NCBI RefSeq assembly: GCF_003859795.1
Contig: NZ_RQYI01000008.1
Span: 1 to 64,000 of the forward strand
Direction: 5' to 3'
Source: Alloprevotella sp. OH1205_COT-284
GTDB taxonomy: Bacteria > Bacteroidota > Bacteroidia > Bacteroidales > Bacteroidaceae
Length of the DNA: 64,000 nucleotides
The notes under the pieces were generated by a model. It did not search any database. It was not told where the DNA came from and worked only from the letters and a program-made list of their open reading frames with translations. This document shows positions 28,117 to 40,716 of the stretch, one piece after another; the first letter of the stretch is position 1; every line of letters begins with the position of its first letter. The translations under genes were made by a program, and so were the position numbers.

Positions 28117-28659
28117 ATGGCTGAAGTAGAAATGAACTGGTACGTATTGCGTGCCGTCAGTGGAAAAGAAGCCAAGGTGAAGGAGTACATCGACGCCGAA
28201 ATTAGAAATGGTCGCCTCGGTGGATTCGTATCGCAAGTTCTCATCCCGACAGAAAAGGTGCTTCAAATGCAAGGCGGAAAACGCGTTGTTAAGGAGCGTA
28301 ATTATCTGCCGGGTTACGTTCTTGTAGAGGCGAAGTTGGTGGGAGAGATCGCTCATGAACTCAGAAGTACTCCTAACTGCCTTGGATTTTTGGGAGGGTT
28401 GGAACATCCCACTCCTCTCCGTCCGAGTGAAGTGAACCGCATATTGGGTAAAGTCGATGAACTCGAAAATGAGCCTGTCGACATTGTGATACCCTTTACT
28501 GTTGGCGAAAATGTTAAGGTCAAGGATGGCCCTTTCAGCGGTTTCTCCGGTGTCATCGAAGATGTCAACGACGAGAAGAAAACCGTTACGGTGGCCGTGA
28601 AAGTGTTTGGGCGCTCGCAGCCCCTCACTCTCGGATTTATGCAAGTCGAGAAGGAATAG
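28117..28659 (+). CDS. nusG: Transcription termination/antitermination factor NusG
   Basis: A 180-aa protein from the Met at 28117. The NGN domain opens NWYVLRAVSGKEAKVKEYI and includes ERNYLPGYVLVEA; the C-terminal KOW domain has GENVKVKDGPFSGFSGVIEDV. It binds RNA polymerase and couples transcription to Rho or ribosomes. Its frame is open upstream through secE, but the first coherent start is here. Confidence 0.96.
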   Translation: MAEVEMNWYVLRAVSGKEAKVKEYIDAEIRNGRLGGFVSQVLIPTEKVLQMQGGKRVVKERNYLPGYVLVEAKLVGEIAHELRSTPNCLGFLGGLEHPTPLRPSEVNRILGKVDELENEPVDIVIPFTVGENVKVKDGPFSGFSGVIEDVNDEKKTVTVAVKVFGRSQPLTLGFMQVEKE

Positions 28660-28729
28660 GCATAAGGTAGGTTACGCATCCGAATGTCTGTGTGCTTCTC
28701 AAAATTTTTCAAAACAATAATCGTAAACA

Positions 28730-29167
28730 ATGGCAAAAGAAGTTGCTGGATTAATCAAATTACAGATTAAAGGTGGCGCTGCAAATCCAAGCCCTCCCGT
28801 AGGTCCCGCCCTCGGTTCAAAGGGTATCAATATCATGGATTTCTGCAAGCAGTTCAACGCCAGAACTCAGGAGAAAGCCGGTAAAGTACTTCCTGTTGTA
28901 ATTACCTATTACAATGACAAGTCTTTCACCTTTGTCGTAAAGACTCCTCCTGTTGCAATTCAGTTGCTCGAGGCCGCCAAGAAGAAAAGCGGATCTGCTC
29001 AGCCTAACCGTAGCAAGATTGCAGAAATTACCTGGGATCAAGTGAAGGCTATCGCTGAAGATAAGATGCCTGACCTCAACTGCTTCACAGTAGAGGCTGC
29101 TATGCGCTTGGTTGCCGGTACAGCTCGCAGTATGGGTATCACCGTCAAGGGAGACTTCCCCGCTTAA
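28730..29167 (+). CDS. rplK: 50S ribosomal protein L11
   Basis: A 145-aa protein; [26 protein letters not shown] is cut here to its key parts [13 protein letters not shown] and [10 protein letters not shown]. The C-terminal RNA-binding domain carries GTARSMGI. It forms part of the GTPase-associated centre. First of the L11-L1-L10-L12 genes. Confidence 0.98.
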   Translation: MAKEVAGLIKLQIKGGAANPSPPVGPALGSKGINIMDFCKQFNARTQEKAGKVLPVVITYYNDKSFTFVVKTPPVAIQLLEAAKKKSGSAQPNRSKIAEITWDQVKAIAEDKMPDLNCFTVEAAMRLVAGTARSMGITVKGDFPA

Positions 29168-29192
29168 TTAATAACACTTCAATTTTTGAACA

Positions 29193-29891
29193 ATGAGTAA
29201 ACTTACTAAGAATCAAAAGTTGGTAGCCGGTAAGATTGAAGCAGGTAAGGCTTATTCTCTTACAGAAGCTTGCAGCTTGGTGAAGGAAATCACCACCACC
29301 AAGTTCGACGCTTCCCTTGACATCGACGTGCGTCTCGGAGTAGACCCTCGTAAAGCTAACCAAATGGTACGTGGCGTGGTTTCTCTTCCCCACGGAACCG
29401 GTAAGCAAGTACGAGTGCTCTGCCTCTGCACTCCCGATCAGGAAGCTGCTGCGACTGAAGCTGGTGCTGACTATGTAGGTCTCGATGAATATATCGAGAA
29501 AATCAAAGGTGGTTGGACTGATATTGATGTTATCATCACTATGCCTGCCATCATGGGTAAGATAGGTGCCCTCGGCCGTGTGCTCGGTCCTCGCGGATTG
29601 ATGCCCAACCCCAAGAGCGGTACTGTAACTATGGATGTTGCCAAAGCTGTCCGTGAGGTGAAGCAAGGTAAGATCGACTTCAAGGTTGACAAAGCCGGTA
29701 TCGTACACGCGTCGATCGGTAAGGTGTCTTTCGACACTGCCAAGATGATTGGCAATGCCAAGGAGTTTATCGCTACCATCAATAAACTCAAACCCACAGC
29801 AGCCAAGGGTACTTATATCAAGAGTATTTATCTTTCTTCTACCATGAGCCGGGGCATCAAAATTGATCCCAAGACCATTGACGAAGCTTAA
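29193..29891 (+). CDS. rplA: 50S ribosomal protein L1
   Basis: A 232-aa protein with [33 protein letters not shown] and [15 protein letters not shown]. It is a component of the L1 stalk, and in many bacteria it autoregulates the L11-L1 mRNA. It starts 25 bases after rplK. Confidence 0.98.
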   Translation: MSKLTKNQKLVAGKIEAGKAYSLTEACSLVKEITTTKFDASLDIDVRLGVDPRKANQMVRGVVSLPHGTGKQVRVLCLCTPDQEAAATEAGADYVGLDEYIEKIKGGWTDIDVIITMPAIMGKIGALGRVLGPRGLMPNPKSGTVTMDVAKAVREVKQGKIDFKVDKAGIVHASIGKVSFDTAKMIGNAKEFIATINKLKPTAAKGTYIKSIYLSSTMSRGIKIDPKTIDEA

Positions 29892-29905
29892 TTTTTTAAT
29901 GAATC

Positions 29906-30427
29906 ATGAGAAAGGAAGATAAAGCTATTATCATCGAGCGACTCGGTGGACAACTCAAAGAATACGGTCACTTCTACCTCGTTGATGTGACGGGGCTCAA
30001 TGCCGGGCAAACCAGCGACCTCCGTCGTAAGTGCTTCGCTCAGCAAGTGAAGATGGTAGTTGTGAAGAACACGCTTCTCGAAAAAGCTTTCGACGCTGCT
30101 GAGGTGGATTTCTCTCCCCTCTATCCCGTCCTCAAAGGCTCTACGGCTGTGATGTTCTGCAATACTGCAAATGTTCCCGCGAAGCTCATCAAAGAAGCCG
30201 GTAAGGCTACGGGTATTCCCTCTTTGAAAGCTGCGTATGCAGAAGAAAGTTTCTATGTCGGTGCCGAACAGCTTGATGCTCTCTGCTCCATCAAGAGCAA
30301 GAACGAAGTTATCGCCGACGTTGTGGCTCTGCTGCAAAGTCCTGCCAAGAATGTTATTTCTGCGCTTTCCGGAGCCGGACAGACCATTCACGGAGTGCTC
30401 AAAACTTTGGGTGAACGCCCTGAGTAA
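29906..30427 (+). CDS. rplJ: 50S ribosomal protein L10
   Basis: A 173-aa protein starting 14 bases after rplA. It contains MRKEDKAIIIERL, FYLVDVTGLNAGQTSDLRRKC and VVKNTLLEKA. It anchors L7/L12 dimers to the ribosome. With only 14 bases upstream there is no room for the long L10 leader known in enterobacteria. Confidence 0.97.
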   Translation: MRKEDKAIIIERLGGQLKEYGHFYLVDVTGLNAGQTSDLRRKCFAQQVKMVVVKNTLLEKAFDAAEVDFSPLYPVLKGSTAVMFCNTANVPAKLIKEAGKATGIPSLKAAYAEESFYVGAEQLDALCSIKSKNEVIADVVALLQSPAKNVISALSGAGQTIHGVLKTLGERPE

Positions 30428-30598
30428 TGATTGCGACTGCGACGAAGTTCAGTCTCCTATAAATAGAGGCGAAGAGCTATTTCGCGGTACAATAAACTCT
30501 GTTGCATCATAACCATATAGGTAGCCGCAACAAACGTCAGGGTGATAGACCCGACGATCCATAAACAAGAATAAAAAACAAAATTAATACTTACTACA

Positions 30599-30973
30599 AT
30601 GGCAGATATCAAAGCTATCGCTGAAACCCTCGTTAACCTCACGGTTAAAGAAGTAAACGAACTCGCAACTGTCCTCAAAGAGGAATATGGTATTGAACCC
30701 GCTGCTGCAGCTGTTGCTGTTGCCGCTCCTGCTGCCGGTGGCGCTGCTGCCGCCGAAGAGAAGACTTCTTTCGACGTTGTTCTCAAAAGCGCAGGTGCTG
30801 CCAAGCTCCAAGTCGTTAAGGCTGTGAAGGAAGCTTGCGGTCTCGGTTTGAAGGAAGCCAAAGACCTCGTTGACGGTGCTCCCAGCAAGCTCAAAGAAGG
30901 CGTAGGCAAGGAAGAAGCCGAAGCTCTCAAAAAGGCTCTCGAAGAAGCCGGTGCAGAAGTAGAGCTCGCTTAA
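30599..30973 (+). CDS. rplL: 50S ribosomal protein L7/L12
   Basis: A 124-aa acidic protein with N-terminal dimerisation part, an Ala-rich hinge ([15 protein letters not shown]) and C-terminal domain [35 protein letters not shown]. It recruits translational GTPases. The 171-base gap after rplJ is larger than elsewhere in the cluster and contains no frame. Confidence 0.98.
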   Translation: MADIKAIAETLVNLTVKEVNELATVLKEEYGIEPAAAAVAVAAPAAGGAAAAEEKTSFDVVLKSAGAAKLQVVKAVKEACGLGLKEAKDLVDGAPSKLKEGVGKEEAEALKKALEEAGAEVELA

Positions 30974-31005
30974 TCTGACTCCAACTATCCCTGAAAACAG
31001 GGTGC

Positions 31006-31043
31006 GGTTAAGAATCCTCTGGTAGGGGGTTCTTAACCTTTTT
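31006..31043 (+). terminator. Terminator/attenuator between rplL and rpoB
   Basis: Stem GGTTAAGAA/TTCTTAACC (9 bp, with extra pairing inside) followed by TTTTT. It would lower polymerase gene expression relative to the ribosomal proteins, as known for the analogous attenuator in other bacteria. Confidence 0.7.
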
Positions 31044-31200
31044 GTGTCTTATAAGCCGTAATCTGTCATGGATGCTGCTCTCGGATGGGTCGGACCGGTA
31101 TCGGCTGTTTCCGAGATCGAATGTCGGCGCGCACAGGTCGGAAGCGGCTGATACCCGCTTTCGGTCACTAAAATCAAATAACGTATTAATCGACAATCGA

Positions 31201-34200
31201 ATGTCCCAAGTAATCAACAATCGCGTCAACTTTGCGTCTGTCAATAATCCGATGCCTTATCCGGATTTTCTCGACGTTCAGTTGAAATCTTTTCGGGAGT
31301 TTCTACAATTGGATACCCCCTTTGAGCTGCGCAAAAACGATGGTTTGTACAAGGTCTTTGCCGAAAACTTTCCTATCGCTGATACGCGTAACAACTTTGT
31401 GCTCGAATTTCTCGACTACTACATTGATGCACCACGTTACAGCATCAACGAGTGTTTGGAGCGTGGTTTGACGTACAGTGTGCCTCTCAAAGCCAAACTC
31501 AAACTCTTCTGCACCGACCCCGATCATGAGGAATTTGAAACCGTGGAACAAAGTGTTTTCCTCGGCCCGATTCCTTATATGACCGACAACGGCACTTTCA
31601 TCATCAACGGTGCCGAACGTGTGGTGGTTTCACAATTGCACAGATCGCCCGGTGTGTTCTTCGGATCGAGCGTACACGCCAATGGGTCTCAGCTGTATAG
31701 TGCGCGTATCATTCCGTTCAAGGGTAGTTGGATCGAGTTTGCCACGGACATCAACAACGTGATGTATGCCTACATTGATCGCAAGAAGAAGTTGCCCGTG
31801 ACCACTCTCTTGCGTGCTATCGGTTACGAAACCGACAAGGACATTCTCCAACTTTTTAACTTGGCAGAAGAGATAAAGGTTAATCGTACCAGTCTTAAAA
31901 AAGCCATCGGTCGCCGATTGGCTGCCCGTGTGCTCAAAAGTTGGGTGGAAGACTTTGTGGACGAAGATACCGGAGAAGTGGTTTCTCTCGAACGTAACGA
32001 TATTCTTTTCGAACGCGAAACGGTGCTCGATGCCGAAAATATCGAAGCGATCATCGAAAGCGGTACGTCCACTATTTTGTTGCACCACGAAGAAAGTAGT
32101 TCGAGCGACTACTCGATCATCTTCAATACGTTCCAAAAAGACGTTTCCAACTCCGAGCGCGAAGCGGTGCTCTATATTTATCGCCAGCTCCGCAACGCCG
32201 ATCCCGCCGACGACGCCAGTGCGCGCGAAGTCATCAACAACCTTTTCTTCTCTGAAAAGCGTTACGACTTGGGCGAGGTGGGACGTTACCGCATCAATAA
32301 GAAGTTGGGACTCGATACGTCTTATGACGTGCGTGTGTTGACTCGTGAAGACATTATTGAGATTATCAAATATCTCGTCGAGCTGATCAACTCCAAAGCC
32401 TCGGTAGATGACATCGACCACCTTTCCAATCGCCGTGTGCGTACCGTGGGCGAGCAACTTTCCAATCAGTTCTCCATAGGTCTTGCACGCATGAGCCGCA
32501 CTATCCGCGAGCGTATGAATGTGCGCGACAACGAGGTGTTTACGCCTACCGACCTGATCAATGCCAAGACCATTTCGAGCGTGATCAATTCGTTCTTCGG
32601 TACGAATGCGCTATCTCAATTTATGGACCAGACGAACCCCCTCGCCGAGGTGACACACAAACGTCGTCTTTCGGCCTTGGGACCCGGCGGTCTTTCTCGT
32701 GAGCGCGCAGGTTTCGAGGTGCGCGACGTGCACTATACACACTACGGACGTTTGTGTCCCATCGAGTCGCCCGAAGGCCCGAACATCGGTCTTATCTCCT
32801 CACTTTGCGTATATGCAAAGATCAACGACCTCGGCTTTATCGAAACACCTTATCGCGTGGTGAAAAACAGCGGCGAAAAGGATGAAGAAGGTAACGACAT
32901 CTACAAGGCCGATCTGAATAACGATAATGTTGTGTTCCTCAGTGCCGAAGAGGAAGAAGAAAAGGTGATCGGACAGGGTAATGCTCCCCTCCGTCCCGAC
33001 GGTTCGTTTATTCGTAAGGTGGTGAAGAGCCGCCAAGATGCGGACTATCCCGTCGTTCCTCCCTCGGAAGTGTCTTTGATGGACGTTGCACCGCAACAGA
33101 TCGCTTCTATCGCAGCCGCACTCATTCCTTTCTTGGAACACGACGACGCCCACCGCGCACTCATGGGATCGAACATGATGCGTCAGGCCGTGCCCCTCAT
33201 TCGTTCCGAAGCTCCTATTGTGGGAACCGGTATCGAAAAACAGGTTTGCGAAAACAGCCGCACCATGATTACGGCAGAAAGCGACGGCGTTGTCAACTAT
33301 GTGGATGCCAATAAGATCGTTATCACTTACGATCGCACGCCTGACGAAGAGTTTGTGTCGTTTGAATCGGCCACAGTGGAATATGAAATTCCCAAATTCC
33401 GCCGTACCAACCAGAACATGACCATTGACCTCCGCCCCATTTGCGATAAGGGACAACGGGTGAAAGCCGGCGATATTCTGACCGAAGGCTATGCCACCGA
33501 AAACGGAGAGTTGGCACTCGGACGCAACCTTCTTGTGGCTTACATGCCTTGGAAAGGCTACAACTACGAAGACGCCATCGTGCTCAACGAACGTATGGTG
33601 CGCGAAGATATTTTGACGTCGGTACACGTAGACGAATTTTCGCTCGAAGTGCGCGAAACGAAACGCGGAATGGAAGTGCTCACCAATGACATTCCCAACG
33701 TTTCGGAAGACGCAACGAAAGACTTGGACGAAAATGGTATCGTGCGTATTGGAGCACGTATCGTGCCCGGCGATATTCTCATCGGTAAGATCACGCCGAA
33801 AGGAGAGAGTGACCCCACGCCCGAAGAAAAATTGCTTCGTGCCATCTTCGGCGAAAAAGCCGGTGATGTGAAAGATGCTTCTCTGAAAGCCAACCCCTCT
33901 TTGTCGGGTGTTGTCATCAACAAGCGTTTGTTTAGCCGCGTACACAAAATTTCGCGTGCAGAAAAGAATGCAGATAAAATTCAACTTCAAAAACTCGATG
34001 ACATTTTTGCGAAAGAGGCAGAGGAGTTGAAGAACGTCATGCTCGACAAACTTGTGGCTTTGACCAAAGATTTCACTTCACTCGGAGTGAAAGACAATAT
34101 CGGAGCTGAGGTGATAGCAAAAGGAGCCAAATTCTCCAAATCGCTGTTCCAAACTCTCGACTTCACCGCTCTCGAACTCTGCAACTGGACAGGCGACGAG

Positions 34201-35046
34201 CGTACAGACCGAATGGTGCACCAATTGGTGATCAACTATCTCCGCAAGCACAATGAAATGGATGCTGTGCTCAAACGCAAGAAGTTTGCCATTACCATTG
34301 GCGACGAACTGCCCAGCGGAATCATTCAGATGGCTAAGGTGTATATTGCCAAGAAGCGTAAGATCGGTGTCGGCGATAAAATGGCCGGTCGCCACGGAAA
34401 CAAAGGTATCGTTTCCAAAATCGTGCGTCAGGAAGACATGCCATTCTTGGCCGATGGTACTCCCGTTGACATCGTACTTAATCCGCTCGGTGTGCCCTCG
34501 CGTATGAATATTGGTCAGGTGTTTGAAGCCGTGCTTGGCTATGCCGGTCAGAAACTCGGCGTGAAGTTTGCCACCCCTATCTTCGACGGAGCTACGCTCG
34601 ACGATCTTTGTGAGTGGACAGACAAAGCCGGTTTGCCGCGTTACTGCGCCACGCAGCTCTACGACGGTGCAACCGGTGATCAATTCGACCAAAAGGCGAC
34701 CGTGGGTGTGACTTACATGCTCAAACTCGGTCACATGGTGGAAGACAAAATGCACGCTCGCTCCATCGGCCCTTACTCTCTCATCACGCAACAGCCGCTC
34801 GGCGGTAAAGCTCAGTTTGGCGGACAGCGTTTCGGAGAGATGGAGGTGTGGGCTATCGAAGCCTTTGGCGCCAGCCATGTGTTGCAAGAAATCCTCACGA
34901 TCAAATCAGACGACGTTACGGGTCGCTCGAAGGCATACGAAGCCATCGTCAAGGGTGATCCGATGCCAACTCCCGGTATTCCCGAATCCCTCAACGTGTT
35001 GTTGCACGAACTCCGCGGATTGGGTCTCAGCATCTCTCTCGACTAA
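31201..35046 (+). CDS. rpoB: DNA-directed RNA polymerase subunit beta
   Basis: A 1281-aa protein from the Met at 31201 ([11 protein letters not shown]). The rifampicin region is wild-type in appearance ([31 protein letters not shown]). Also present are [35 protein letters not shown] and [20 protein letters not shown]. It forms the catalytic core with RpoC. Met codons upstream in frame are not family-like. Confidence 0.98.
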   Translation: MSQVINNRVNFASVNNPMPYPDFLDVQLKSFREFLQLDTPFELRKNDGLYKVFAENFPIADTRNNFVLEFLDYYIDAPRYSINECLERGLTYSVPLKAKLKLFCTDPDHEEFETVEQSVFLGPIPYMTDNGTFIINGAERVVVSQLHRSPGVFFGSSVHANGSQLYSARIIPFKGSWIEFATDINNVMYAYIDRKKKLPVTTLLRAIGYETDKDILQLFNLAEEIKVNRTSLKKAIGRRLAARVLKSWVEDFVDEDTGEVVSLERNDILFERETVLDAENIEAIIESGTSTILLHHEESSSSDYSIIFNTFQKDVSNSEREAVLYIYRQLRNADPADDASAREVINNLFFSEKRYDLGEVGRYRINKKLGLDTSYDVRVLTREDIIEIIKYLVELINSKASVDDIDHLSNRRVRTVGEQLSNQFSIGLARMSRTIRERMNVRDNEVFTPTDLINAKTISSVINSFFGTNALSQFMDQTNPLAEVTHKRRLSALGPGGLSRERAGFEVRDVHYTHYGRLCPIESPEGPNIGLISSLCVYAKINDLGFIETPYRVVKNSGEKDEEGNDIYKADLNNDNVVFLSAEEEEEKVIGQGNAPLRPDGSFIRKVVKSRQDADYPVVPPSEVSLMDVAPQQIASIAAALIPFLEHDDAHRALMGSNMMRQAVPLIRSEAPIVGTGIEKQVCENSRTMITAESDGVVNYVDANKIVITYDRTPDEEFVSFESATVEYEIPKFRRTNQNMTIDLRPICDKGQRVKAGDILTEGYATENGELALGRNLLVAYMPWKGYNYEDAIVLNERMVREDILTSVHVDEFSLEVRETKRGMEVLTNDIPNVSEDATKDLDENGIVRIGARIVPGDILIGKITPKGESDPTPEEKLLRAIFGEKAGDVKDASLKANPSLSGVVINKRLFSRVHKISRAEKNADKIQLQKLDDIFAKEAEELKNVMLDKLVALTKDFTSLGVKDNIGAEVIAKGAKFSKSLFQTLDFTALELCNWTGDERTDRMVHQLVINYLRKHNEMDAVLKRKKFAITIGDELPSGIIQMAKVYIAKKRKIGVGDKMAGRHGNKGIVSKIVRQEDMPFLADGTPVDIVLNPLGVPSRMNIGQVFEAVLGYAGQKLGVKFATPIFDGATLDDLCEWTDKAGLPRYCATQLYDGATGDQFDQKATVGVTYMLKLGHMVEDKMHARSIGPYSLITQQPLGGKAQFGGQRFGEMEVWAIEAFGASHVLQEILTIKSDDVTGRSKAYEAIVKGDPMPTPGIPESLNVLLHELRGLGLSISLD

Positions 35047-35103
35047 AAAGTCGATGGCGTTGGGAGGAAGAAAGCAATTTCCCTTCACTGCCTACTATCA
35101 AAA

Positions 35104-35175
35104 GGGCATTTCGATTTGATGACTTTGTCGTTGTTCTTTGCAGAGCATGACGGTTGTCGAAATCGAAAAATGCCC
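35104..35175 (+). other. Long-range hairpin in rpoB-rpoC gap
   Basis: GGGCATTTCGATTT and its near complement (2-base bulge) lie 42 bases apart in the 171-base gap. There is no T tract. It may control rpoC translation or RNA processing; unproven. Confidence 0.4.
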
Positions 35176-35217
35176 GATGAAATCAAATCTTTCTTACACA
35201 CAATATACAAGTAAGTT

Positions 35218-38200
35218 ATGGCTTTCAAAACAGACAGAAAGATCAAAAACAACTTCACGAAAATCACTATCGGTTTGGCCTCTCCCGAAGAGATACAGGC
35301 CAACTCCTATGGTGAGGTGCTGAAGCCCGAAACCATCAACTATCGAACCTATAAACCTGAGCGCGACGGCCTTTTCTGCGAACGCATCTTCGGCCCCACG
35401 AAAGACTACGAATGCCACTGTGGAAAGTATAAGCGCATACGCTATAAAGGCATCGTTTGCGACCGCTGCGGTGTTGAGGTGACAGAGAAAAAAGTACGTC
35501 GTGAGCGTGCCGGTCACATCCAACTCGTGGTGCCCGTAGCCCATATTTGGTATTTCCGCTCTTTGCCCAATAAAATGGGATATTTGCTCGGAATTCCCAC
35601 CAAACAGCTCGACATGATTATCTATTACGAGCGATATGTGGTGGTGCAAGCCGGTGTGCTGGCCGACGAACTCACCGTAAACACGCTTCTCACAGAAGAC
35701 GAATACTACGAACATCTGAGAAAGCTGCCCAAAGAAAATCAATATTTGGAAGACAGCGACCCCAATAAGTTTATCGCAAAAATGGGAGCGGAAGCTATTC
35801 TCGACTTGCTTCAACGCATAGATCTTGACAGCCTTTCCTATGAGCTTCGCGATCGTGCCAATAGCGACACGTCTGTGGCACGTAAGAGCGAGGCTTTGAA
35901 GCGTCTGCAAGTCGTAGAGTCTTTCCGTGCATCGAAAGATCGCAACAAACCGGAATGGATGATCATGAAAATCATCCCCGTGACGCCTCCCGAACTGCGT
36001 CCGCTCGTTCCTCTCGACGGTGGTCGTTTCGCCACCTCCGACCTCAACGACCTCTATCGCCGTGTGCTCATTCGCAACAACCGCTTGAAGCGTTTGCTTG
36101 AAATCAAAGCACCCGATGTCATCTTGCGCAACGAAAAACGTATGCTCCAAGAGGCCGTCGACAGTCTTTTCGACAACAGCCGAAAATCCAGTGCCGTCAA
36201 AAGCGAAAGCAACCGTCCTTTGAAATCGCTTTCCGATTCGCTCAAAGGTAAGCAAGGTCGTTTCCGTCAGAACCTCCTCGGTAAGCGCGTCGATTATTCC
36301 GGCCGTTCCGTGATTGTAGTCGGTCCCGAGTTGAAAATGGGCGAATGCGGTTTGCCCAAACTCATGGCCGCCGAGTTATACAAGCCTTTTGTGATCCGCA
36401 AGCTCATCGAGCGCGGCATCGTAAAGACAGTGAAGAGTGCGAAGAAAATCGTAGATCGTCGCGAGCCCATTATTTGGGACATTCTCGAACTCGTGATGAA
36501 AGGACACCCTGTGTTCCTCAATCGTGCTCCGTCGCTTCACCGCCTTTCTATTCAGGCTTTCCAGCCCAAGATGATTGAAGGAAAAGCCATTCAGCTTCAC
36601 CCTCTTGCTTGTACGGCCTTCAACGCCGACTTCGACGGTGACCAAATGGCTGTCCACCTTCCCCTCTCCAATGAGGCCATTTTGGAGTCGCAAATGCTCA
36701 TGCTGCAAAGCCACAACATCCTCAACCCGGCCAATGGTGCCCCCATCACCGTGCCTTCTCAAGACATGGTGCTCGGTCTTTATTACATCACCAAACTCCG
36801 TCCCGGTGCTAAGGGTTCAGGCCTCACTTTCTACGGGCCCGAAGAGGCCATCATCGCTTACAATGAAAAGCGTGTGGCCATTCATGCTCCGGTCAAAGTC
36901 CTTGTTGAAGACATCAACGAAAACGGCCTCCCCATTCGCCATTTGGTGGAAACCTCCGTTGGTCGTGTCATCGTCAATGAGATCATTCCCGTCGAAGTGG
37001 GATATGTGAACACGATTATTTCCAAAAAGTCTCTTCGCGACATCATCACGCGCGTCATCAAAGCCGTGGGTATGGCTCGTGCCTGCGAATTCCTCGATGG
37101 TATCAAAAACCTCGGTTATCGCAAGGCTTACGAAGGCGGACTTTCCTTCAACCTCGACGACATCATCATTCCCGAAGAGAAAGCCACCATTGTTCAAGTC
37201 GGCCACGACCGCATCGAGCAAATCATGAGCGACTATGGGATGGGATTCATCACCGACAACGAGCGCTACAACCAAGTGATCGACACTTGGACGAAGGTGA
37301 ATAGCGACATCAAGTCCACCCTCATGAAGCAGATGACCGAAGCCGATCAAGGCTTCAACTCCGTCTTCATGATGCTCGACTCCGGAGCTCGTGGTAGTGC
37401 CGATCAGATTGCTCAGCTTGCCGGTATGCGTGGTCTTATGGCCAAACCTCAAAAAGCCGGTGCCGACACTCGTTCCACTATCGAAAATCCCATTCTCTCC
37501 AACTTTAAGGAGGGTATGTCGGTTCTCGAATACTTCATCTCTACTCACGGTGCCCGTAAGGGTCTTGCCGACACCGCTCTGAAAACGGCCGACGCAGGAT
37601 ACCTCACTCGTCGTTTGGTCGACGTTTCTCACGACGTCATCATCAATGAGGAAGATTGCGGAACGCTCCGCGGTTTGGTATGCACCGCTCTCAAAAACGG
37701 CGACGAAATCGTATCCTCTCTTGCCGAGCGCATCCTCGGTCGTGTTTCCGTACACGACATCACTCATCCCGAAGATGGGCACATACTCGTGCATTCGGGA
37801 GAAGAAATCACCGAACCTATCGCCAAGACCATCGAAAACGCAGGTATCGAAGAAGTTGAAATTCGCTCCGTACTCACCTGCGAGTCGAAACACGGTGTCT
37901 GCATGAAGTGCTATGGTCGCAACCTCGCCACCTCCAAAATGGTGCAAAAGGGTGAGGCTGTGGGTGTGATTGCCGCTCAGTCCATCGGTGAACCCGGTAC
38001 GCAGCTCACACTCCGTACTTTCCACGCCGGTGGTATCGCCGGCGGTGCGACCGCCAATGCCACGATCGTAGCCAAGAGTGAATGCCGCGTCGAGTTCGAC
38101 GAACTCCGCACCGTCGATGTTATGGGCGATGACGGAACTCCCGGAAAAATCGTGGTTTCTCGTCTGGCAGAAGTTCGTTTTGTGAACGAAAACACAGGCA

Positions 38201-39492
38201 TCGTTCTTTCTTCTCAAAACGTGCCTTACGGTTCCCAACTCTTCGTCGGAGAAGGAGAACTCGTTACCAAAGGCACGCTCGTGGCCAAATGGGACCCCTT
38301 CAACGCCGTTATCGTCACAGAGGCCGCCGGTCGCATCGTGTTTGAAAATCTCAAAGAAGGTGTCACCTTCCGTGTCGAGGAAGACGAAGCCACAGGTCTT
38401 CGCGAGCGCATCGTCATCGAATCGAAAGAGCGCGGACTTGTTCCCACGGCTCACATCGTAGACGAAAATGGTCAGACACTCCGCACCTACAACTTCCCCA
38501 TCAACGGACACATCGTCGTTGAAGACAACCAAGTCCTCAAAATCGGCGATACCATTATTAAAATTCCTCGCGTGGTCGGTTCTGCCGGCGACATCACCGG
38601 AGGTCTTCCCCGTGTCACCGAACTCTTCGAAGCCCGCAACCCCTCCAATCCCGCCGTGGTTTCCGAAATCGACGGAGAAATCTCGATGGGTGCAGTTAAG
38701 CGCGGACACCGTGAAATCACCGTCACCTCCAAGCTCGGAGAAATCAAGAAATATCTTGTACCCCTCTCCAAGCAAATCCTCGTGCAGGAGAACGACTTCG
38801 TTCGTGCCGGAACGCCCCTCTCGGACGGTTCGGTGACCCCCGGCGACATTCTTGCCATTCAAGGCCCCACTGCCGTGCAGGAATACATCGTCAACGAAGT
38901 GCAAGACGTTTATCGTCTTCAAGGCGTGAAAATCAACGACAAACACTTTGAAGTCATCGTACGCCAGATGATGCGCAAGGTGCAAATCAACGAACCCGGC
39001 GACACCCGTTTCCTCGAACAGCAAATCGTCGACAAAAACGACTTTGCCGAAGAAAACGATCGCATTTGGGGCAAGAAAGTCGTAATCGACGCCGGTGATT
39101 CCGAAACGATGAAGAAGGGAATGATCGTAACGGCGCGCAAACTCCGCGAAGAAATCTCCCAGCTCAAACGTCGTGACCTCAAACCGGTTGTCGTGCGCGA
39201 TGCCGTTCCGGCCACGTCCACGCAGATTTTGCAAGGTATCACCCGTGCCGCTCTGCAAACCAAGTCGTTCATGTCGGCTGCCTCGTTCCAAGAAACCACA
39301 AAGGTGCTCAACGAAGCTGCCATTTCCGGAAAGACCGACCACCTCGAAGGTATGAAGGAAAACGTGATTTGCGGACACCTCATTCCCGCCGGTACCGGTC
39401 TGCGTGAATTCAACCGCATCGTTGTCGGCGACATTGAAGATTATAACGATCGTGATCGCGAACGCGATGATCGTTTTGGCCGAATCAGCTGA
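35218..39492 (+). CDS. rpoC: DNA-directed RNA polymerase subunit beta'
   Basis: A 1424-aa protein. Zinc site 1 is CHCGKYKR with CDRCG near residues 60-82. The catalytic Mg loop is [12 protein letters not shown], the trigger loop/bridge region contains [15 protein letters not shown], and zinc site 2 includes [13 protein letters not shown]. The gene ends the transcription unit and is followed by a strong terminator. Confidence 0.98.
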   Translation: MAFKTDRKIKNNFTKITIGLASPEEIQANSYGEVLKPETINYRTYKPERDGLFCERIFGPTKDYECHCGKYKRIRYKGIVCDRCGVEVTEKKVRRERAGHIQLVVPVAHIWYFRSLPNKMGYLLGIPTKQLDMIIYYERYVVVQAGVLADELTVNTLLTEDEYYEHLRKLPKENQYLEDSDPNKFIAKMGAEAILDLLQRIDLDSLSYELRDRANSDTSVARKSEALKRLQVVESFRASKDRNKPEWMIMKIIPVTPPELRPLVPLDGGRFATSDLNDLYRRVLIRNNRLKRLLEIKAPDVILRNEKRMLQEAVDSLFDNSRKSSAVKSESNRPLKSLSDSLKGKQGRFRQNLLGKRVDYSGRSVIVVGPELKMGECGLPKLMAAELYKPFVIRKLIERGIVKTVKSAKKIVDRREPIIWDILELVMKGHPVFLNRAPSLHRLSIQAFQPKMIEGKAIQLHPLACTAFNADFDGDQMAVHLPLSNEAILESQMLMLQSHNILNPANGAPITVPSQDMVLGLYYITKLRPGAKGSGLTFYGPEEAIIAYNEKRVAIHAPVKVLVEDINENGLPIRHLVETSVGRVIVNEIIPVEVGYVNTIISKKSLRDIITRVIKAVGMARACEFLDGIKNLGYRKAYEGGLSFNLDDIIIPEEKATIVQVGHDRIEQIMSDYGMGFITDNERYNQVIDTWTKVNSDIKSTLMKQMTEADQGFNSVFMMLDSGARGSADQIAQLAGMRGLMAKPQKAGADTRSTIENPILSNFKEGMSVLEYFISTHGARKGLADTALKTADAGYLTRRLVDVSHDVIINEEDCGTLRGLVCTALKNGDEIVSSLAERILGRVSVHDITHPEDGHILVHSGEEITEPIAKTIENAGIEEVEIRSVLTCESKHGVCMKCYGRNLATSKMVQKGEAVGVIAAQSIGEPGTQLTLRTFHAGGIAGGATANATIVAKSECRVEFDELRTVDVMGDDGTPGKIVVSRLAEVRFVNENTGIVLSSQNVPYGSQLFVGEGELVTKGTLVAKWDPFNAVIVTEAAGRIVFENLKEGVTFRVEEDEATGLRERIVIESKERGLVPTAHIVDENGQTLRTYNFPINGHIVVEDNQVLKIGDTIIKIPRVVGSAGDITGGLPRVTELFEARNPSNPAVVSEIDGEISMGAVKRGHREITVTSKLGEIKKYLVPLSKQILVQENDFVRAGTPLSDGSVTPGDILAIQGPTAVQEYIVNEVQDVYRLQGVKINDKHFEVIVRQMMRKVQINEPGDTRFLEQQIVDKNDFAEENDRIWGKKVVIDAGDSETMKKGMIVTARKLREEISQLKRRDLKPVVVRDAVPATSTQILQGITRAALQTKSFMSAASFQETTKVLNEAAISGKTDHLEGMKENVICGHLIPAGTGLREFNRIVVGDIEDYNDRDRERDDRFGRIS

Positions 39493-39517
39493 TCTTGATT
39501 CGCCGAACAACTTGAAA

Positions 39518-39555
39518 TCTCCATTCGGTTTTGTGCCGAATGGAGATTTTCTTTT
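39518..39555 (+). terminator. Terminator after rpoC
   Basis: An 11-bp perfect stem TCTCCATTCGG/CCGAATGGAGA with a 7-base loop, followed by TTTTCTTTT. Confidence 0.85.
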
Positions 39556-39556
39556 G

Positions 39557-39564
39557 TACCTTTG
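39557..39564 (+). promoter_or_regulatory. Promoter -7 element of the methyltransferase gene
   Basis: TACCTTTG directly after the rpoC terminator, 20 bases before the start codon. The nearest TTTG is 23 bases upstream, inside the terminator loop. Confidence 0.5.
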
Positions 39565-39583
39565 CAAACATAACCTTGCTTTT

Positions 39584-40306
39584 ATGATTTTTCCCACTGA
39601 CCGCGATCCCATGGGCATGGCCATACGCGACTATTTCCGCCACGGCCACGCCGATCGCCTGCGCATCTTCTCTTCCATGTTCGACGAAGATGAAATGCCC
39701 GTTTCTCATCTTTTCCGCACCCCTGCCGAGATGAATTCCCTCGAACGCACCGCCCTTGCCCTTTCCTCCGGGAAAGTGCTCGATGTCGGAGCCGGCAGCG
39801 GTTGTCATGCACTCCCTTTGCAAACGGCCGGCGCATCCGTGACGGCCATAGATGTCAGTCCTCTCAGTGTCGAAATTATGCGTGAACGCGGTGTGCGAGA
39901 TGTTCGACTGGCCGACTTCTTTACCGATGATTTCGGAACGGGCTACGACACCATACTCATGCTAATGAACGGCATTGGCATTTGCGGAGCCCTCATCGAA
40001 CTTCCTTCTTTCTTCCGTCGCCTCGATTTGCTTCTTGCTCCCGAAGGTTGTGCCCTGGTCGATTCTTGTGACTTGGCCTATGTTTATGAAGACGACGAAG
40101 GCAATACCGATTTTTCCGACGTGGAAGATTACTATGGAGAGGTAGACTATCAAATGCAATACGGTGCCGTCAAAGGTCTTGTTTTCAATTGGCTGTATGT
40201 AGATTTCGACACCCTCTCCTCTGCGGCCTCCGATTGTGGTTTTTGTGCCGAATTGCTTCGCCGGGGCGATGCCTTCGACTTTTTGGTACGTCTTTCCCGC
40301 GCTTGA
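39584..40306 (+). CDS. Class I SAM-dependent methyltransferase
   Basis: A 240-aa protein from the Met at 39584. The Rossmann motif I is VLDVGAGSGCHALPL (residues about 63-77), motif II VTAIDVS, and a post-motif strand YDTILMLMNGIGICG. The C-terminal part is acidic (DDEGNTDFSDVEDYYGEVDY). The substrate is unknown; family members include small-molecule methyltransferases. The upstream in-frame extension overlaps rpoC and its terminator and is rejected. Confidence 0.82.
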   Translation: MIFPTDRDPMGMAIRDYFRHGHADRLRIFSSMFDEDEMPVSHLFRTPAEMNSLERTALALSSGKVLDVGAGSGCHALPLQTAGASVTAIDVSPLSVEIMRERGVRDVRLADFFTDDFGTGYDTILMLMNGIGICGALIELPSFFRRLDLLLAPEGCALVDSCDLAYVYEDDEGNTDFSDVEDYYGEVDYQMQYGAVKGLVFNWLYVDFDTLSSAASDCGFCAELLRRGDAFDFLVRLSRA

Positions 40307-40716
40307 TGCTCCTCGTCCGGCGATCATCGCATGTCGGCTTTGAATTCATCTTCTGCGACTGCCGACAAAAAGAGAAAGGAAAAACACTTTCTTCATAGAT
40401 GCAAGTATAGTTTAGAATGTAACGGATAAGCAGAAAGACAAACCTCCATCATCCTTCGTCTGACCGGGAATTGCCTCTGCCGCCTTCGAGCGTCCGATGT
40501 TCCCGGAAAAGCCAAGGAGAAGTTTGTTTGTCTTTCTCGGAAAGAAGAATTGCGCTTCTCTCCCAAAGTCGGCAATCAGACATGTGGCTACATCAGATTA
40601 CCCCATATTGGGGAGCCCCCTTTTTGAGGACTCCCCTTTTTTGCGTTGCCAATGCCCGTCTTTGAAACCCTGCAAGTTTCGACGGCAAGGCCAACCTGCG
40701 ATATTTCGTTGTTCTA
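40307..40716. other. Gene-free interval between methyltransferase and hpf
   Basis: No gene seen in about 410 bases, apart from the plus-strand hairpin at 40610-40642. Confidence 0.6.
40610..40642 (+). terminator. Plus-strand terminator-like hairpin
   Basis: GGGGAG/CTCCCC stem with inner pairing, followed by TTTTTT. Plausible end of the methyltransferase transcript, about 300 bases after its stop. Confidence 0.6.

Noticed and set aside
36817-39624. 935-aa frame on the minus strand opposite rpoC
   Set aside because: Shadow frame; rpoC is fully supported by motifs and the reverse translation has no protein-like pattern.
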